26,340 nucleotides of DNA from Pleurocapsa sp. MO_226.B13 (lineage in GTDB: Bacteria; Cyanobacteriota; Cyanobacteriia; Cyanobacteriales; Xenococcaceae): contig JASJEI010000260.1 of NCBI GenBank assembly GCA_030064795.1, positions 1 to 26,340 of the forward strand. Direction: 5' to 3'. The translations under genes and the position numbers were made by a program. Within the stretch, counting starts at the first letter, position 1. The number at the start of each line of letters is the position of its first letter. Positions 1 through 8,297 of the stretch are shown one piece after another. The notes beneath the pieces were generated by a model. The model had not been told where the DNA came from and searched no databases. It saw nothing but the letters and a program-made list of their open reading frames with translations.

Positions 1-1683
1 AGCGGAGCCATCCCACCACTTGTGCCAGAGGGCGCGATTGTTACCCACTACAAAGCAATCCAATCGGTTAGCCGCCCAGGATGAAACTGCCACTCCATCG
101 GTGCAGAATCCGCCCAGATTCTCCCAGCTACTCCACCTAGATGAGATGCGATCGTAAGCTGCTTTTGCCTTAATGATGCCAGTACCAGAATGCCGATCCC
201 AACCAGCAGGACCAATATCCTTGGCAGTATCCTTCAGTGCGTGCTTCGCTTGAGCTTGGGTCAATGCAGGATTGGCCTGCTTGAATAAGGCAACGACTCC
301 AGCAGCAATCGGTGTTGCAGCAGAAGTACCGCTATCGCTATCGAAAAATCCTTTGAAATGGGTGACTGAACAAAAGTCAGGCTTCTTGGGATCCAGTGCT
401 CCAGGTCCTTGACTACTGTACCCGACGAACTGTTCATTTTTGTTGACGGCCCCCACTGTTATGACTTGTGGATGGCTATTGGCCCCCCAGATACTCTTAC
501 CAGGTCCGTTATCAGAACCACATCTTGAGTCAGGACAGGTTGCTCCACAGTTGCCAGCAGCAAACAACACCAGGATTCCTTCGTTAAGCGCATCCACTAC
601 CTTTCGCGTAAAGGGATGGTTAGGATTTCTCGCATAATCTGTATCCCAGCTTTCCTGAAATATGCCCCAACTATTGGTTAAGATATGGGGTGTTCCGTTA
701 GAGCGGTGTTGGTTGATAGCCCATTGGAAACCTGTGAGTGCGTTAGAGATAGCATTTCCAGCAATCCGGATATCGTAAATTTGTGCATTCGGTGCCATAC
801 CTAATACGTCTGTGGCACACATATTGCCATGCCAGCCCCAGCTTACTCCTGTCGTTCCCCAGTTGGCGGTTGGCCACCCCCCAATCACTCGCGGTATAAG
901 TTTTCCAGGCCATCGTCGATCGGAAGTATCACCAGGGCTAATTGGGCGTCCTTGGGCGGTAATACCACCGTCAACTACACCAACGACGATTCCATCTCCT
1001 TTATGCCCCGCTGTCCAAATTTTATTGACGCCAAGGTAGTTGGCTACATCATTGATAGTCCCTTTAGCGACCCCAGGCTGGCAATCGCAGGTGCCAATGG
1101 GACAAGTTGCAAAACCCTCCATTGGACTCACAAAGCCAGTGGGCTTTTCCTTTAGCATGGCTTCAAAGGGCGCGATCCGAGTGTCTCTCCATACTTTGAC
1201 GACGTTGGCTTGCGCTTCGAGTTCTGGGATCTTACTCGTCTCTATCTTGCCGCGTACGATCACTGTTTGTTCCCCCGCAGCTGCCAATTGTGCTGTTTGT
1301 TCCGGAGCTGGACTAATCGGTACGGGCTCATAAGTGGAATCTAGCTGAAAACTGGGCACATTCACATTTAATCCTGTAGCCATTTGCAAGGCATACGAGG
1401 CTGATTGAGTCGTTGGGATCCGTACTTCGATCAATACACCCTGTGGTTCACCCTCTACTTCGTTAGCTAGCATTCCAGCTTCTTGCATACTGCTTCCATT
1501 AGCTCCTGATTCCATGCTTCCAGTCGGCATTTCGCTTCCGCCAGCTCCTGATTCCATGCTTCCAGTCGGCATACTGCTTCCATTAGCTCCTGATTCCATA
1601 CTTCCAGTCGGCATTTCAATGTGAGTACCACCTGATTCCTTACCATCATTTGGCATTTGTTGTATTCCTAAATTGTTTTCCAT
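1..1683 (-). CDS. S8 (subtilisin-family) serine protease with N-terminal repeats and C-terminal lectin-like propeller, partial
   Basis: Reading leftward from the ATG at 1683, the frame is open for 561 codons and runs off the window edge, so the C-terminus is missing. An AGGA ribosome binding site lies about 10 bases before the ATG. The catalytic residues are visible: Asp238 (GVVDGG), His285 (WHGN), oxyanion Asn378 (FAAGN) and Ser454 (GTSAATP). Residues 24-65 are three copies of a 14-residue repeat. Residues about 80-190 form a pro-region-like stretch, followed by a Cys cluster (CPIGTCDC, 194-201). From about residue 516 the sequence changes to a Trp-rich repeat (WSSWENLGG, then ALWHKWWDG) typical of PLL/tectonin-like beta-propeller lectins, so a sugar-binding propeller probably continues beyond position 1. 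No classical signal peptide is visible at the N-terminus. The family hydrolyses peptide bonds; an extracellular or surface target chosen by the lectin is inference. Confidence 0.9.
   Translation of the reverse strand, partial: MENNLGIQQMPNDGKESGGTHIEMPTGSMESGANGSSMPTGSMESGAGGSEMPTGSMESGANGSSMQEAGMLANEVEGEPQGVLIEVRIPTTQSASYALQMATGLNVNVPSFQLDSTYEPVPISPAPEQTAQLAAAGEQTVIVRGKIETSKIPELEAQANVVKVWRDTRIAPFEAMLKEKPTGFVSPMEGFATCPIGTCDCQPGVAKGTINDVANYLGVNKIWTAGHKGDGIVVGVVDGGITAQGRPISPGDTSDRRWPGKLIPRVIGGWPTANWGTTGVSWGWHGNMCATDVLGMAPNAQIYDIRIAGNAISNALTGFQWAINQHRSNGTPHILTNSWGIFQESWDTDYARNPNHPFTRKVVDALNEGILVLFAAGNCGATCPDSRCGSDNGPGKSIWGANSHPQVITVGAVNKNEQFVGYSSQGPGALDPKKPDFCSVTHFKGFFDSDSGTSAATPIAAGVVALFKQANPALTQAQAKHALKDTAKDIGPAGWDRHSGTGIIKAKAAYDRISSRWSSWENLGGFCTDGVAVSSWAANRLDCFVVGNNRALWHKWWDGSA
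1489..1614 (-). repeat. Three tandem 42-bp in-frame repeats in the protease N-terminus
   Basis: Each unit encodes 14 residues: copies 1 and 3 read MPTGSMESGANGSS and copy 2 reads MPTGSMESGAGGSE. The copies differ at only a few bases, which suggests recent duplication. A related segment (MPNDGKESGG) precedes the array at residues 10-19. The units are Gly/Ser/Glu/Met-rich, with no predicted fold, and sit before the pro-region. Confidence 0.9.
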
Positions 1684-1956
1684 CTTTAAAAATCCTCATC
1701 TAATAAATCAGAGCTAAGCTAGACAACCTTATTCGAAGACAATTTTGGTCAAGGCGTTATAAACATATTTCTAAGCTTCAAATCGCACTCGATATATGTG
1801 CTCATTAGATAGTTTGGGGACTGGGAATTAGTTATTATTACGTTCTCATGAGTGAAATACTTAACCTCAGATACGATCTGTTGAACTGAAGTTAATTAGA
1901 AACACCCAGGCTTCAAAACTATGACTGTCTTGTCTTCTTTTAGGGGATAATTACTT
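1684..1956. other. Intergenic stretch upstream of the protease gene
   Basis: AT-rich sequence holding the protease ribosome binding site (GAGGAT shortly before the ATG at 1683) and presumably its promoter. I see no open frame, tRNA or clear hairpin in it. Confidence 0.5.
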
Positions 1957-2271
1957 TTAACTTGAAGGTTCTATAGGACATGGTTCGTCAACTATATATT
2001 CAAATGCACGATCCCCTTTTCCAATAAGTTCATCTTTGCCTTTTACCTTTTGACAAAGCTTGACTGAAACCTTTCTAAAACACCCTTAGAAATCACCAAG
2101 ACGAATATGTTCTGAGAGTAGTTTATTTAACTGCACTATATTTTCCTTCTCTTGTTCCTTAACCTTTCTCCAAAAGGCTTGTACTGACTAATATCCCTCC
2201 GCATTAGCAATATATTGGTCATACCGCCATACTTGTTCTCTTAATTTAACTGTTTCTTTGAACTTAGTCAA
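1957..2271 (-). pseudogene. Decayed small gene with two in-frame stops
   Basis: One minus-strand frame stays protein-like over 105 codons but carries an internal TAG (after IANAEGY) and an internal TAA (after IRLGDF). The first segment (KLREQVWRYDQYIANAEGY, then SVQAFWRKVKEQEKEN) is charged and helical and resembles small conserved cyanobacterial hypotheticals from memory. The second (KVKGKDELIGKGDRAFEYIV and onward) ends at 1957. There is no ATG at the 5' end; only a TTG at 2271 could start it. Function is unknown. The segment after the TAA could be a chance open stretch, with the original gene ending at 2086. Confidence 0.45.
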
Positions 2272-2431
2272 AGATTATGAGGAACTTGTGTGCAAACTTA
2301 AATGTTACATAAGTTTATTTTGATAAATACCAGCAAAAAAATTGAAACTTGACTATAATTTAATCCTTGACAAAATGTAGATTAGACTGAGATTTTTAGT
2401 CTATTTCTCAGGAGATCGATCGCACTGGTAA

Positions 2432-2593
2432 ATTTTTCTACAAGCACCGATAAACTTTCTGCATATCGCTTTAGTCTTTTTGCTAGTTAATTTAGCTTAT
2501 CTCAAAGGTTTGGGGTTAGAGGCGATCGCCAATTCGGAAGCAGTGGCAACAGATTTGATGCGTCAGACTTTGGGTGAAGCAGGAGGACAGTAA
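2432..2593 (+). pseudogene. Relic of a probable APC-family amino-acid permease
   Basis: An open stretch of 53 codons plus stop with no start codon. It contains a hydrophobic segment (NFLHIALVFLLVNLAYL) followed by KGLGLEAIANSEAVATDLM. The pattern GLGLE-A-A-SEAVA-DLM is how I remember internal parts of APC-superfamily amino-acid transporters, so this looks like an orphan fragment of such a gene. The rest of the transporter is not present on either side. The identification is from memory and tentative. Confidence 0.35.
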
Positions 2594-2968
2594 GATGATA
2601 TTTATTTGAAGAGTCAGTGTAAGTTCTAGGAAGCTATTCAAGAAGCGATCGCATTACGAGATCGGCGATCGCAATTGATGTATTGTTTCTCTTTTAGGGT
2701 AAAATCTCAAACAATTGATTTCCACACAATTGATAAATGTAAAAATCGCGATCTAGGGTGAATATTTGTTTTTGATTAAGCACTTCAGCGATCGCTAGTA
2801 TTTTTACCTTGTCTTGTCTTAGTGTAGCAAGACTGATAGTAAGACATTTAATATGACTCTAGTTTCAAATCTATGAGTAAGATTAAACTGTAAGTTAAGA
2901 GTAATTCTGGAAATTACTCTTGGTATTTTAACTAGTTCTACAATCAAACCTAGATATGAATTTTGGAG
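2594..2968. other. Gene-poor stretch between relics
   Basis: AT-rich DNA with several HIP1 octamers and no full-length frame. Around 2628-2680 there is a short coding-like piece (EAIQEAIALRDRRSQLM) without start or partner, perhaps another gene scrap. Nothing else supported. Confidence 0.4.
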
Positions 2969-3229
2969 CTAAACTATCGAACAAATATTAGCAACAACTT
3001 TCTCTGTTATATCTTGATAACCACTACTTCTAACAACATATTCAAGTGCAAGTTCTCGAAATTCTTGGGATTCAGCTCGTGATTTAAAGGTTTCCAGGCT
3101 ACGATAAGCTACTGCTGCACTCATATAACCAAGTCTATACTTCTCGATAGCATACTCCAAGTTGTCTAATTCCAAATAAACATACATTGTTTTTTCAAAA
3201 GACTCTCGATCTTCATCCTGCCAAAAATT
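2969..3229 (-). pseudogene. Hypothetical protein, 5' end removed at an IS boundary
   Basis: The ATG at 3187 gives a 72-residue protein (MYVYLELDNLEYAIEKYRLGY and onward), but the protein-like frame continues upstream as NFWQDEDRESFEKT before reaching a stop at 3245-3247, with no start codon in that extension. This suggests the visible ATG is internal and that the true N-terminus was cut off where the neighbouring transposon remnant begins, near 3230. The surviving part is soluble, helical and rich in Glu, Tyr and Ala. I do not recognise a domain. It is probably a C-terminal piece of a larger cyanobacterial protein. Confidence 0.55.
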
Positions 3230-3662
3230 AGACTTGTCCGAAAATTAAATTTGTGGGAAAAAAGAGAGAAAAATGTCAAAGACATAACAATTATTGATGA
3301 CCAACCCCTTAGAACACATTCGGAAACATCCCCAACTAGCCAAGCAACTTATCGGTCTGACTTTACCTCAGGCGCGAACAGCTAATTAAAAAAGCGATCG
3401 CCATAGATGAGCAGAGGAAAAAAGAAGCGGAAGTCCACAAAATTCGAGTAAATAAAAAAGGAGCTGGTCGAGGGAAGAACTTATCAGCCGACGAAGAAAT
3501 TTGTTTGACTCTTTTCTATTTAAGACAGATGCCAATTTTTGAGGTGTTAGGAATGATGTTTGAAGTGGGTCGAACAACGGCCAATGATATCTTTCATTAT
3601 TGGTTAACAATTTTACGATACTTACTCCCTTGCAGTCTCTTAGACGAGTGGCAAAAATCGAC
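3230..3662 (+). mobile_element. Remnant of an IS5-type insertion sequence
   Basis: This block contains the 5' half of a transposase gene and is bounded on both sides by broken genes: the minus-strand hypothetical at 2969-3229 has lost its 5' end and the kinase at 3663-5078 has lost its 3' end. The left boundary is probably near TTAGACTTGTCCG at 3230. The right end of the element, with the DDE catalytic part, is missing, so no second terminal repeat or target duplication can be shown. The boundaries are inferred from where the flanking reading frames stop making sense. Confidence 0.6.
3297..3660 (+). pseudogene. IS5-type transposase, N-terminal fragment with frameshift
   Basis: The ATG at 3297 opens a frame (MTNPLEHIRKHPQLAKQLIG) that stops at 3389. 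From about 3380 the frame one base further on continues as QLIKKAIAIDEQRKKEAEV, then NLSADEEICLTLFYLRQMP and FEVGRTTANDIFHYWLTIL up to DEWQK. This is the helix-turn-helix region (HTH_Tnp_4 type) that precedes a DDE_Tnp_4 domain in IS5-group transposases. The catalytic DDE domain is absent, since the sequence runs into the kinase gene on the other strand. With a +1 shift and truncation it cannot make an active enzyme. Confidence 0.75.
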
Positions 3663-5078
3663 TCAAAATAAAGTAGAGATCGCTTTTTCTAACAGAAAAT
3701 TGACTCCCACCTCGACAAAATCTAGTTCCAACTTACCCGACTCAATTTTTGATAAATCCAGTAGATCGTTAACTAAACTCTTGAGTCTTTCTACATCTTC
3801 GACTGCCGTATCCAGCAATTCTGATTCCGACTCAGAAAGCTTATTTTCAGTAGTTTCTGCCAATAAATTGAGACTCATTGCCATCCCCGTTAGGGGAGTG
3901 CGTAATTCGTGGGAGGCGGTAGCCACAAATTCGCTTTTGAGATTGTCTAATTCTTTGAGTTTGGTAACATCTTGCAACAGCAAAATCGCGCCAATTACCT
4001 CTTCGACATCGGTAACTACGGGAGTGATGGCAAATTTATAATATTGAACCTGCTGTTCTCTGGTTACGGTGATAATATTGTCATCTATCCGAGGCGACTT
4101 GCCCGTTTCCGCCGTTTGTTTGAGGTGTCGATAGAGAGTGCGGTCGCTAAAGACATCGAGAAAATGATTATTAGTTGCCAGCATCGATTTGACGTTGGCA
4201 ATATCAGCTGCAATGGAATTGATGGCAATAATTTGCAATTGGCGATCTACAACGATAATGCCATCGGCAATACTCTGAACAATTGCTTCGCTGCGTTGTT
4301 TTTCGACGATAACTTTCCCCACATTAAGATCGCGGAATGCTTTGAGTTTTTGACTCATAGTATTAATCTCCCGCGCCAATATGCCCAATTCATCTTGGGA
4401 TCTAACTTGTAAGGCAATATCGTAATCGCCACTGGCGATCTTTTCCGTCGCGCTGGTCATTTCCGCTAAGGGTTGTACGATGCGACGGGTTAACAACAAA
4501 CTAAACCCCAAACCGACCGCTGCTGCCGAAATTCCCGCCACACTCATCGACAAAATTGCCTGTTCTGATATCTGTTGGGCATTATCCGAGGCCGCTTCCA
4601 TTGTCGATTGATTGATCACTCGTAGTTGGACGCAGCGATCGCGTATTCGTTCAAAGATTGGCAATACAGTGGCATAGTAAACTTGGGTAGTGGGGTTATT
4701 TTGCTGCTGTAGCTGAAAAAAAGCCTGGAGATAATCTTGATAGGCTGTTTCAATTTCCTGAATAATTTCTGCCTCTCCTGGAATCGTAATATTGCCTTCG
4801 GCACGTCCCAACCATTTGAGAAATTCAATTTGATTTGAGCGAAATTGTTGACTACCGCGTTCTTGATTTTCGAGTAAAAATAATAAAACTGCACTATCCT
4901 GTCGCTCGATCGCATCGATGATACTTTCTGCTGCCAAGATGCTATTGTAGTTTTCTCTCAGGATTGCATTGCTAGCTCTTCCCAAACGACGCAGACTGCT
5001 AATCCCCCAAGTACCGACTAAAACCACTAGGGCGAGGGGAATACTGTAACCTAATAGAATTTTATTTTTCAGCTTCAT
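3663..5078 (-). pseudogene. Membrane sensor histidine kinase lacking its ATPase domain
   Basis: A 471-residue product with an N-terminal membrane segment (8-28), an extracytoplasmic helical sensor region (30-170), a second membrane segment (173-196), HAMP (198-250), PAS (262-375) and a HisKA dimerisation domain with phospho-acceptor His390 (SHELRTPL). It stops at residue 471 (EKAISTLF), where members of the family continue into the HATPase_c domain with N, G1 and G2 boxes. The stop lies at the border with a transposase remnant. The ATG is only 3 bases after the stop of the TrkH-like gene, so it belongs to the potassium-uptake operon and may have sensed potassium or osmotic state (inference). 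It cannot autophosphorylate alone, although it might still be phosphorylated in trans. Confidence 0.85.
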
Positions 5079-5081
5079 GGT

Positions 5082-6759
5082 TTATCTATTAGAAAAAACA
5101 GCAGGTAAATCTTTAAACAGGCAGATCGTGCCAATAAAAACCGTAAAAAATTCCAAACGTCCTAAAAACATTCCCACAATCTGCGTCCATAGCAAACCCA
5201 CAGGAGCATCGGCAGATGTGACCCCAATTGACAAGCCCACAGTACCAAGACTCTGACTTTTCACGGGATCTTTTTTTCAATAAAGCGAGCGCTAAACCAC
5301 CGATTCCCCAAGGCTTATTTTCCCGTTATTGATTGTCATTAAGCCAAAATTATTGAAAATAAGCCTTGGGAGGAAATCCAGTTCTGGAGGGGGTTTCAGA
5401 GATGCCGTGAAAAGTCAGACCAAGACTACTGGCATATTCAAACAGACTATCGGGGAGGGAATTACCATAGGCTGCGGTAACGATTACACCGACAAAAAAG
5501 AAGATGAAATATAAAAAGACAAACAAAGCAATAGTACGAATTTGACCGTCATCAAAAAAACTACGGCGATCGCCCTGCCAGTAATCTGGTTCGGAAATCG
5601 CATTTTTGGGCTGCATCATCCGTTTTACTTCCCACAACAAGGCTCGATACAGGGCATAAATCCGAAACTGCTTAATACCGCCCGCCGTAGCCCCCGTACC
5701 GCCACCAATCAGCATGAGAATAATCAAAATCGTCCAACCCAAGCTGTTCCAATCGCCATAGCCTACAGTAGAAAAACCCGTAGTGGAAAGAGCGGTAATG
5801 GTTTCAAAGATCGCCACTTTGATTCCTTTGCCCAAAGTTTCATAAAGACTCACGGCCACACCAAAGAAAATAATTAGGGCGCATAGAGGAATAAACAAAG
5901 CCATCAATCTGACTTCGCCGTTACGAAATACGGGCTTTAATTTACCCCGCAACAGGAAATAGCTAGTCAAAAAATTCAGCGTCCCCAAAATCATCAAGAC
6001 GATCGTCACCGCTTCTACCGCAGGAGAATCCCAGTAACCGATTGAATTGGTACGAGTGGAAAACCCTCCAGTCGAGAGGGCAGCAAAAGAATGATTGACC
6101 GCATCAAACCAACCCATTCCCGACAGCCACAATGCTAAAATACCGACTACCCCATAACCCGAATAGATACTCAATACCAACTTAGCCGATCGCCTGACGT
6201 TGGGGGCAAGTTGTTCGCTTCTTCCTTCTGCCGAAGTTAAACCCGCCCCCGATATTCCAGAAATCGCACTCAGGGCGATGATGGCAAACCCACCACCACC
6301 AGCCAGTTCGATATTGCTGCGGTAAAGCAAAATTAGACGAGAAGCCTGAGTAACGTCTACCACCGATAGCCCCGTAGTCGTCCAACCGCTAGTAGATTCA
6401 AAAGCAGCCTGGGTCAAGTTGAGTCCCTGAATCAGCATAAAAGGAATCATGCCCACGGCGATCGCCACTAGCCAAGCCAAAACTACAATTACCGAACCTT
6501 CAGGTAGAGATAAACTAATTGTCCTTTTTGGTGCGAGAAACCGCCATAGTAAACCACCTACAATTGCCAAAACCAGCCCTGGGAGGACAAACCCCCAGGC
6601 TAAATTAGCCTCTTCGGGATAGAAAATTAAAGCCAATAATGGAGAAAGAATCACAATTCCCGCGATCGTCCAAATTAATCCCGTATATCCTAAAATTGCC
6701 CGATAACGCTGACGTAAATATCCGCTGTAACGGTTTTCTTTTACTTTTTCTAATAGCAT
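5082..6759 (-). pseudogene. TrkH/KtrB-type potassium uptake channel, interrupted by a MITE
   Basis: Membrane subunit of a Trk/Ktr potassium transporter. The 5' part (6759 down to about 5428) encodes about 447 native residues with three of the four selectivity-filter loops: STSGWTTTGLS, ALSTGGFSTR and ALSTTGFSTVGYGD. A 166-bp insertion follows, after which the last 53 residues resume (TVGLSIGVTSADAPVGLL and onward, ending at 5082). Removing the insertion plus one 9-bp duplication rejoins the frame as FEYASSLG-TVGLSIGV, giving a normal protein of about 500 residues. As it stands, translation adds 22 foreign residues and stops at 5350. The downstream piece could be read only from a GTG at 5264 inside the element. 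The break falls in the fourth filter loop, so the channel should be non-functional. It is followed by a sensor kinase and preceded by trkA-like genes. Confidence 0.9.
5253..5418. mobile_element. 166-bp MITE inserted in the TrkH-like gene
   Basis: The ends are perfect 14-bp inverted repeats, CTGACTTTTCACGG at 5253-5266 and its complement at 5405-5418, extending to 18 of 19 bases. The flanks are identical 9-bp direct repeats ACCAAGACT at 5244-5252 and 5419-5427, the target-site duplication. Inside lies a second palindrome, with arms CCCAAGGCTTATTTTC and its complement, separated by about 33 bases. There is no coding capacity. The 9-bp duplication fits an IS4-like parental transposase, but I cannot identify the parent. 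The intact duplication points to a recent insertion. Confidence 0.92.
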
Positions 6760-6804
6760 TTTTACTCCATTACATATTATTAAATCTATTTAATTTACTG
6801 CTTA

Positions 6805-6949
6805 CTAATTCTTTAATTGGTGGGCATGAATCTCTGGTTATTGGTCTTTCTCGAAGTTGTAGTCTTGCCCACCCTACGGGCTAATTCTTTGATTGGTGGG
6901 CATGAATCTCTGGTTATTGGTCTTTCTCAAAGTTGTAGTCTTGCCCACC
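6805..6949. repeat. Two tandem copies of a 76-bp intergenic repeat
   Basis: Copy 1 begins at 6805 and copy 2 at 6881. They are nearly identical over about 69 bases, with differences at only a few positions. Each copy has complementary ends, GGTGGGCA near the left and TGCCCACC near the right, so each could fold into a long hairpin. The pair lies between the trkA-like and trkH-like genes of the same operon, and could affect read-through or mRNA stability (inference). Confidence 0.85.
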
Positions 6950-6986
6950 TGACAATGCTTTTGTAGAGACGCGATCTGTCTTGTTT

Positions 6987-7646
6987 CTACTCGTTGCACA
7001 GTAACCGCATCAACTGTCCATAACTTTCTGGTTGACCGATAACTATCAATCGATCCAATGCTTGCAAACTATTTTCGCCATTCGGCACAATTACCTCACC
7101 CTGACGTAAAATAGTGGCGATTAAAGTACCGTTGGGTAGCTGTATCTCATCGATGGTTTTACCTACCACTGGATTATCGTTTTCCAGGGCTATTTCGGTA
7201 ACGTTAACTTTACCTTCGGCGATGGGAAGCAGATTTTGAATATCGCCCGAAGTGGTTTGTTGCTCGATCAAACTGGCAATAATCTGTGTAGCGGAAAAAG
7301 CGACGGTAACGCCTAATTTCTCAAAGATCGGCTGATTTTGAGGATCGTTAACTAAGGCGATAGTTCGAGGTACGCCATACTCTTTTTGAGCAATCTGACA
7401 GGCAATTAAATTATCCTCATCATGGGTAGTCAAAGACAAAACCACATCCGCCTGAAATGCTCCAGCCTGAGCCAGAAGTGCGGGATTACTACCTTGCCCG
7501 TAAATCACCGTTGCTTTGAGCGATCGCGATAGAGTTTTGGCTTCATCGTAGTTATCGTTAATTATCGTGGTGTAGTAATTCTTGCTGGCAAACTGTTTAG
7601 CAAGGAAATAAGCCAGTTTGCTGCCACCGATTAAAATAATTTTCAT
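6987..7646 (-). CDS. TrkA/KtrA-type potassium channel regulatory protein
   Basis: 219 residues: an RCK_N (TrkA_N) nucleotide-binding Rossmann domain at 1-125 and an RCK_C (TrkA_C) domain at about 140-217. The N-terminal glycine motif reads IILIGGSKLAYFLA, slightly off the canonical GxGxxG. Such proteins sit on the cytoplasmic face of TrkH/KtrB channels and gate them through NAD(H) or ATP/ADP binding. It lies in the same orientation between the single-domain RCK gene (30 bases upstream) and the broken channel gene (about 230 bases downstream, across a tandem repeat). The gene itself appears intact, but its likely partner channel is disrupted. One regulator of this size matches KtrA better than the double-length TrkA. 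Confidence 0.88.
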   Translation of the reverse strand: MKIILIGGSKLAYFLAKQFASKNYYTTIINDNYDEAKTLSRSLKATVIYGQGSNPALLAQAGAFQADVVLSLTTHDEDNLIACQIAQKEYGVPRTIALVNDPQNQPIFEKLGVTVAFSATQIIASLIEQQTTSGDIQNLLPIAEGKVNVTEIALENDNPVVGKTIDEIQLPNGTLIATILRQGEVIVPNGENSLQALDRLIVIGQPESYGQLMRLLCNE

Positions 7647-7676
7647 AATAGATATTGAATATATTTATTTTTGGTT

Positions 7677-8084
7677 TTAGCTGGGAAGATTAGCGATAAA
7701 AGCATCAGCGGAAAGCTGTGTCGGGCTAATCGTAGCAATGCCAAAATCGCGATAAATTTTTTCCCTAGCTGGATCGAATACTCGCGCTATTACAATACCT
7801 ATTTGAAATATTTGTTTGGCGATCTGCGCCACCATCAAATTAATATTGTCTTTATCGGTAACTGCCAGCAAACAATCTGCTCCATCTGCTTTTGCACTAC
7901 GCAAGATTTCAATTTCGGAAGCATCCCCAGTAATCTGAAAGCCACTAAAATCGCTGCTTAAATTTTGAAAGGAACGTTCGTTAGGATCGATAACCACGAC
8001 GCTGTTTCCCTGACTGCTGAGACGAGAAGCCAGAATCGACCCCAAACGCCCACATCCTATCACCACAATATATTGAGATGCCAT
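7677..8084 (-). CDS. Single-domain RCK_N (TrkA_N) protein
   Basis: From the ATG at 8084 the product is 135 residues: a single Rossmann fold with the motif YIVVIGCGRLGSILA, an acidic residue ending strand 2 (VVVID, expected for NAD binding), and no RCK_C domain. A TTG at 8114 in the same frame is possible, but the ATG places the fold right at the N-terminus, as in relatives. Two consecutive RCK proteins may form a heteromeric gating ring or be the split halves of a TrkA (inference). It is the first gene of the minus-strand potassium operon; the promoter should lie in 8085-8240, just before an IS630 element. Confidence 0.85.
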   Translation of the reverse strand: MASQYIVVIGCGRLGSILASRLSSQGNSVVVIDPNERSFQNLSSDFSGFQITGDASEIEILRSAKADGADCLLAVTDKDNINLMVAQIAKQIFQIGIVIARVFDPAREKIYRDFGIATISPTQLSADAFIANLPS

Positions 8085-8297
8085 TGTTAAATATTCTTGA
8101 AAAAGAGATCGCAATCTAATTTAATTTACAGAATTGTATCAGCAGCAGCACCAGCACAAATCTGCTTGAAGATATAGATTGTTTTTCTCCCTCGCGTTCT
8201 CAAGTGCAATATTTTTAGTTGGGACAATTTTAAAATTACTATAGCGTTTCTCGAATTAGTGAGATACACTAATCCAAATTTAGTCAGCTAATTTTGG

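Noticed and set aside
440..1333. Several plus-strand open frames of 65-108 residues
   Set aside because: They lie antisense to the S8 protease, have no recognisable domain, and overlap one another in different frames.
1489..1614. Possible CRISPR-like repeat array
   Set aside because: The units are directly abutting and in frame, with no spacers.
1467..1649. Minus-strand repetitive frame with RLEAWNQEL repeats that looks like a helical repeat protein
   Set aside because: It is the 42-bp repeats of the protease read in the wrong frame; the true frame gives the MPTGSMESG repeats linked to the protease.
3505..4041. 178-residue plus-strand frame as a gene
   Set aside because: Only the first part (to about 3660) is transposase; the rest is the antisense of the histidine kinase.
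5082..5264. Independent 60-residue membrane protein gene
   Set aside because: Its sequence is the C-terminal end of the TrkH-like channel; the GTG start lies within the MITE end.
5542..5877. Plus-strand frame of 111 residues
   Set aside because: Antisense to the TrkH-like gene, with no domain.
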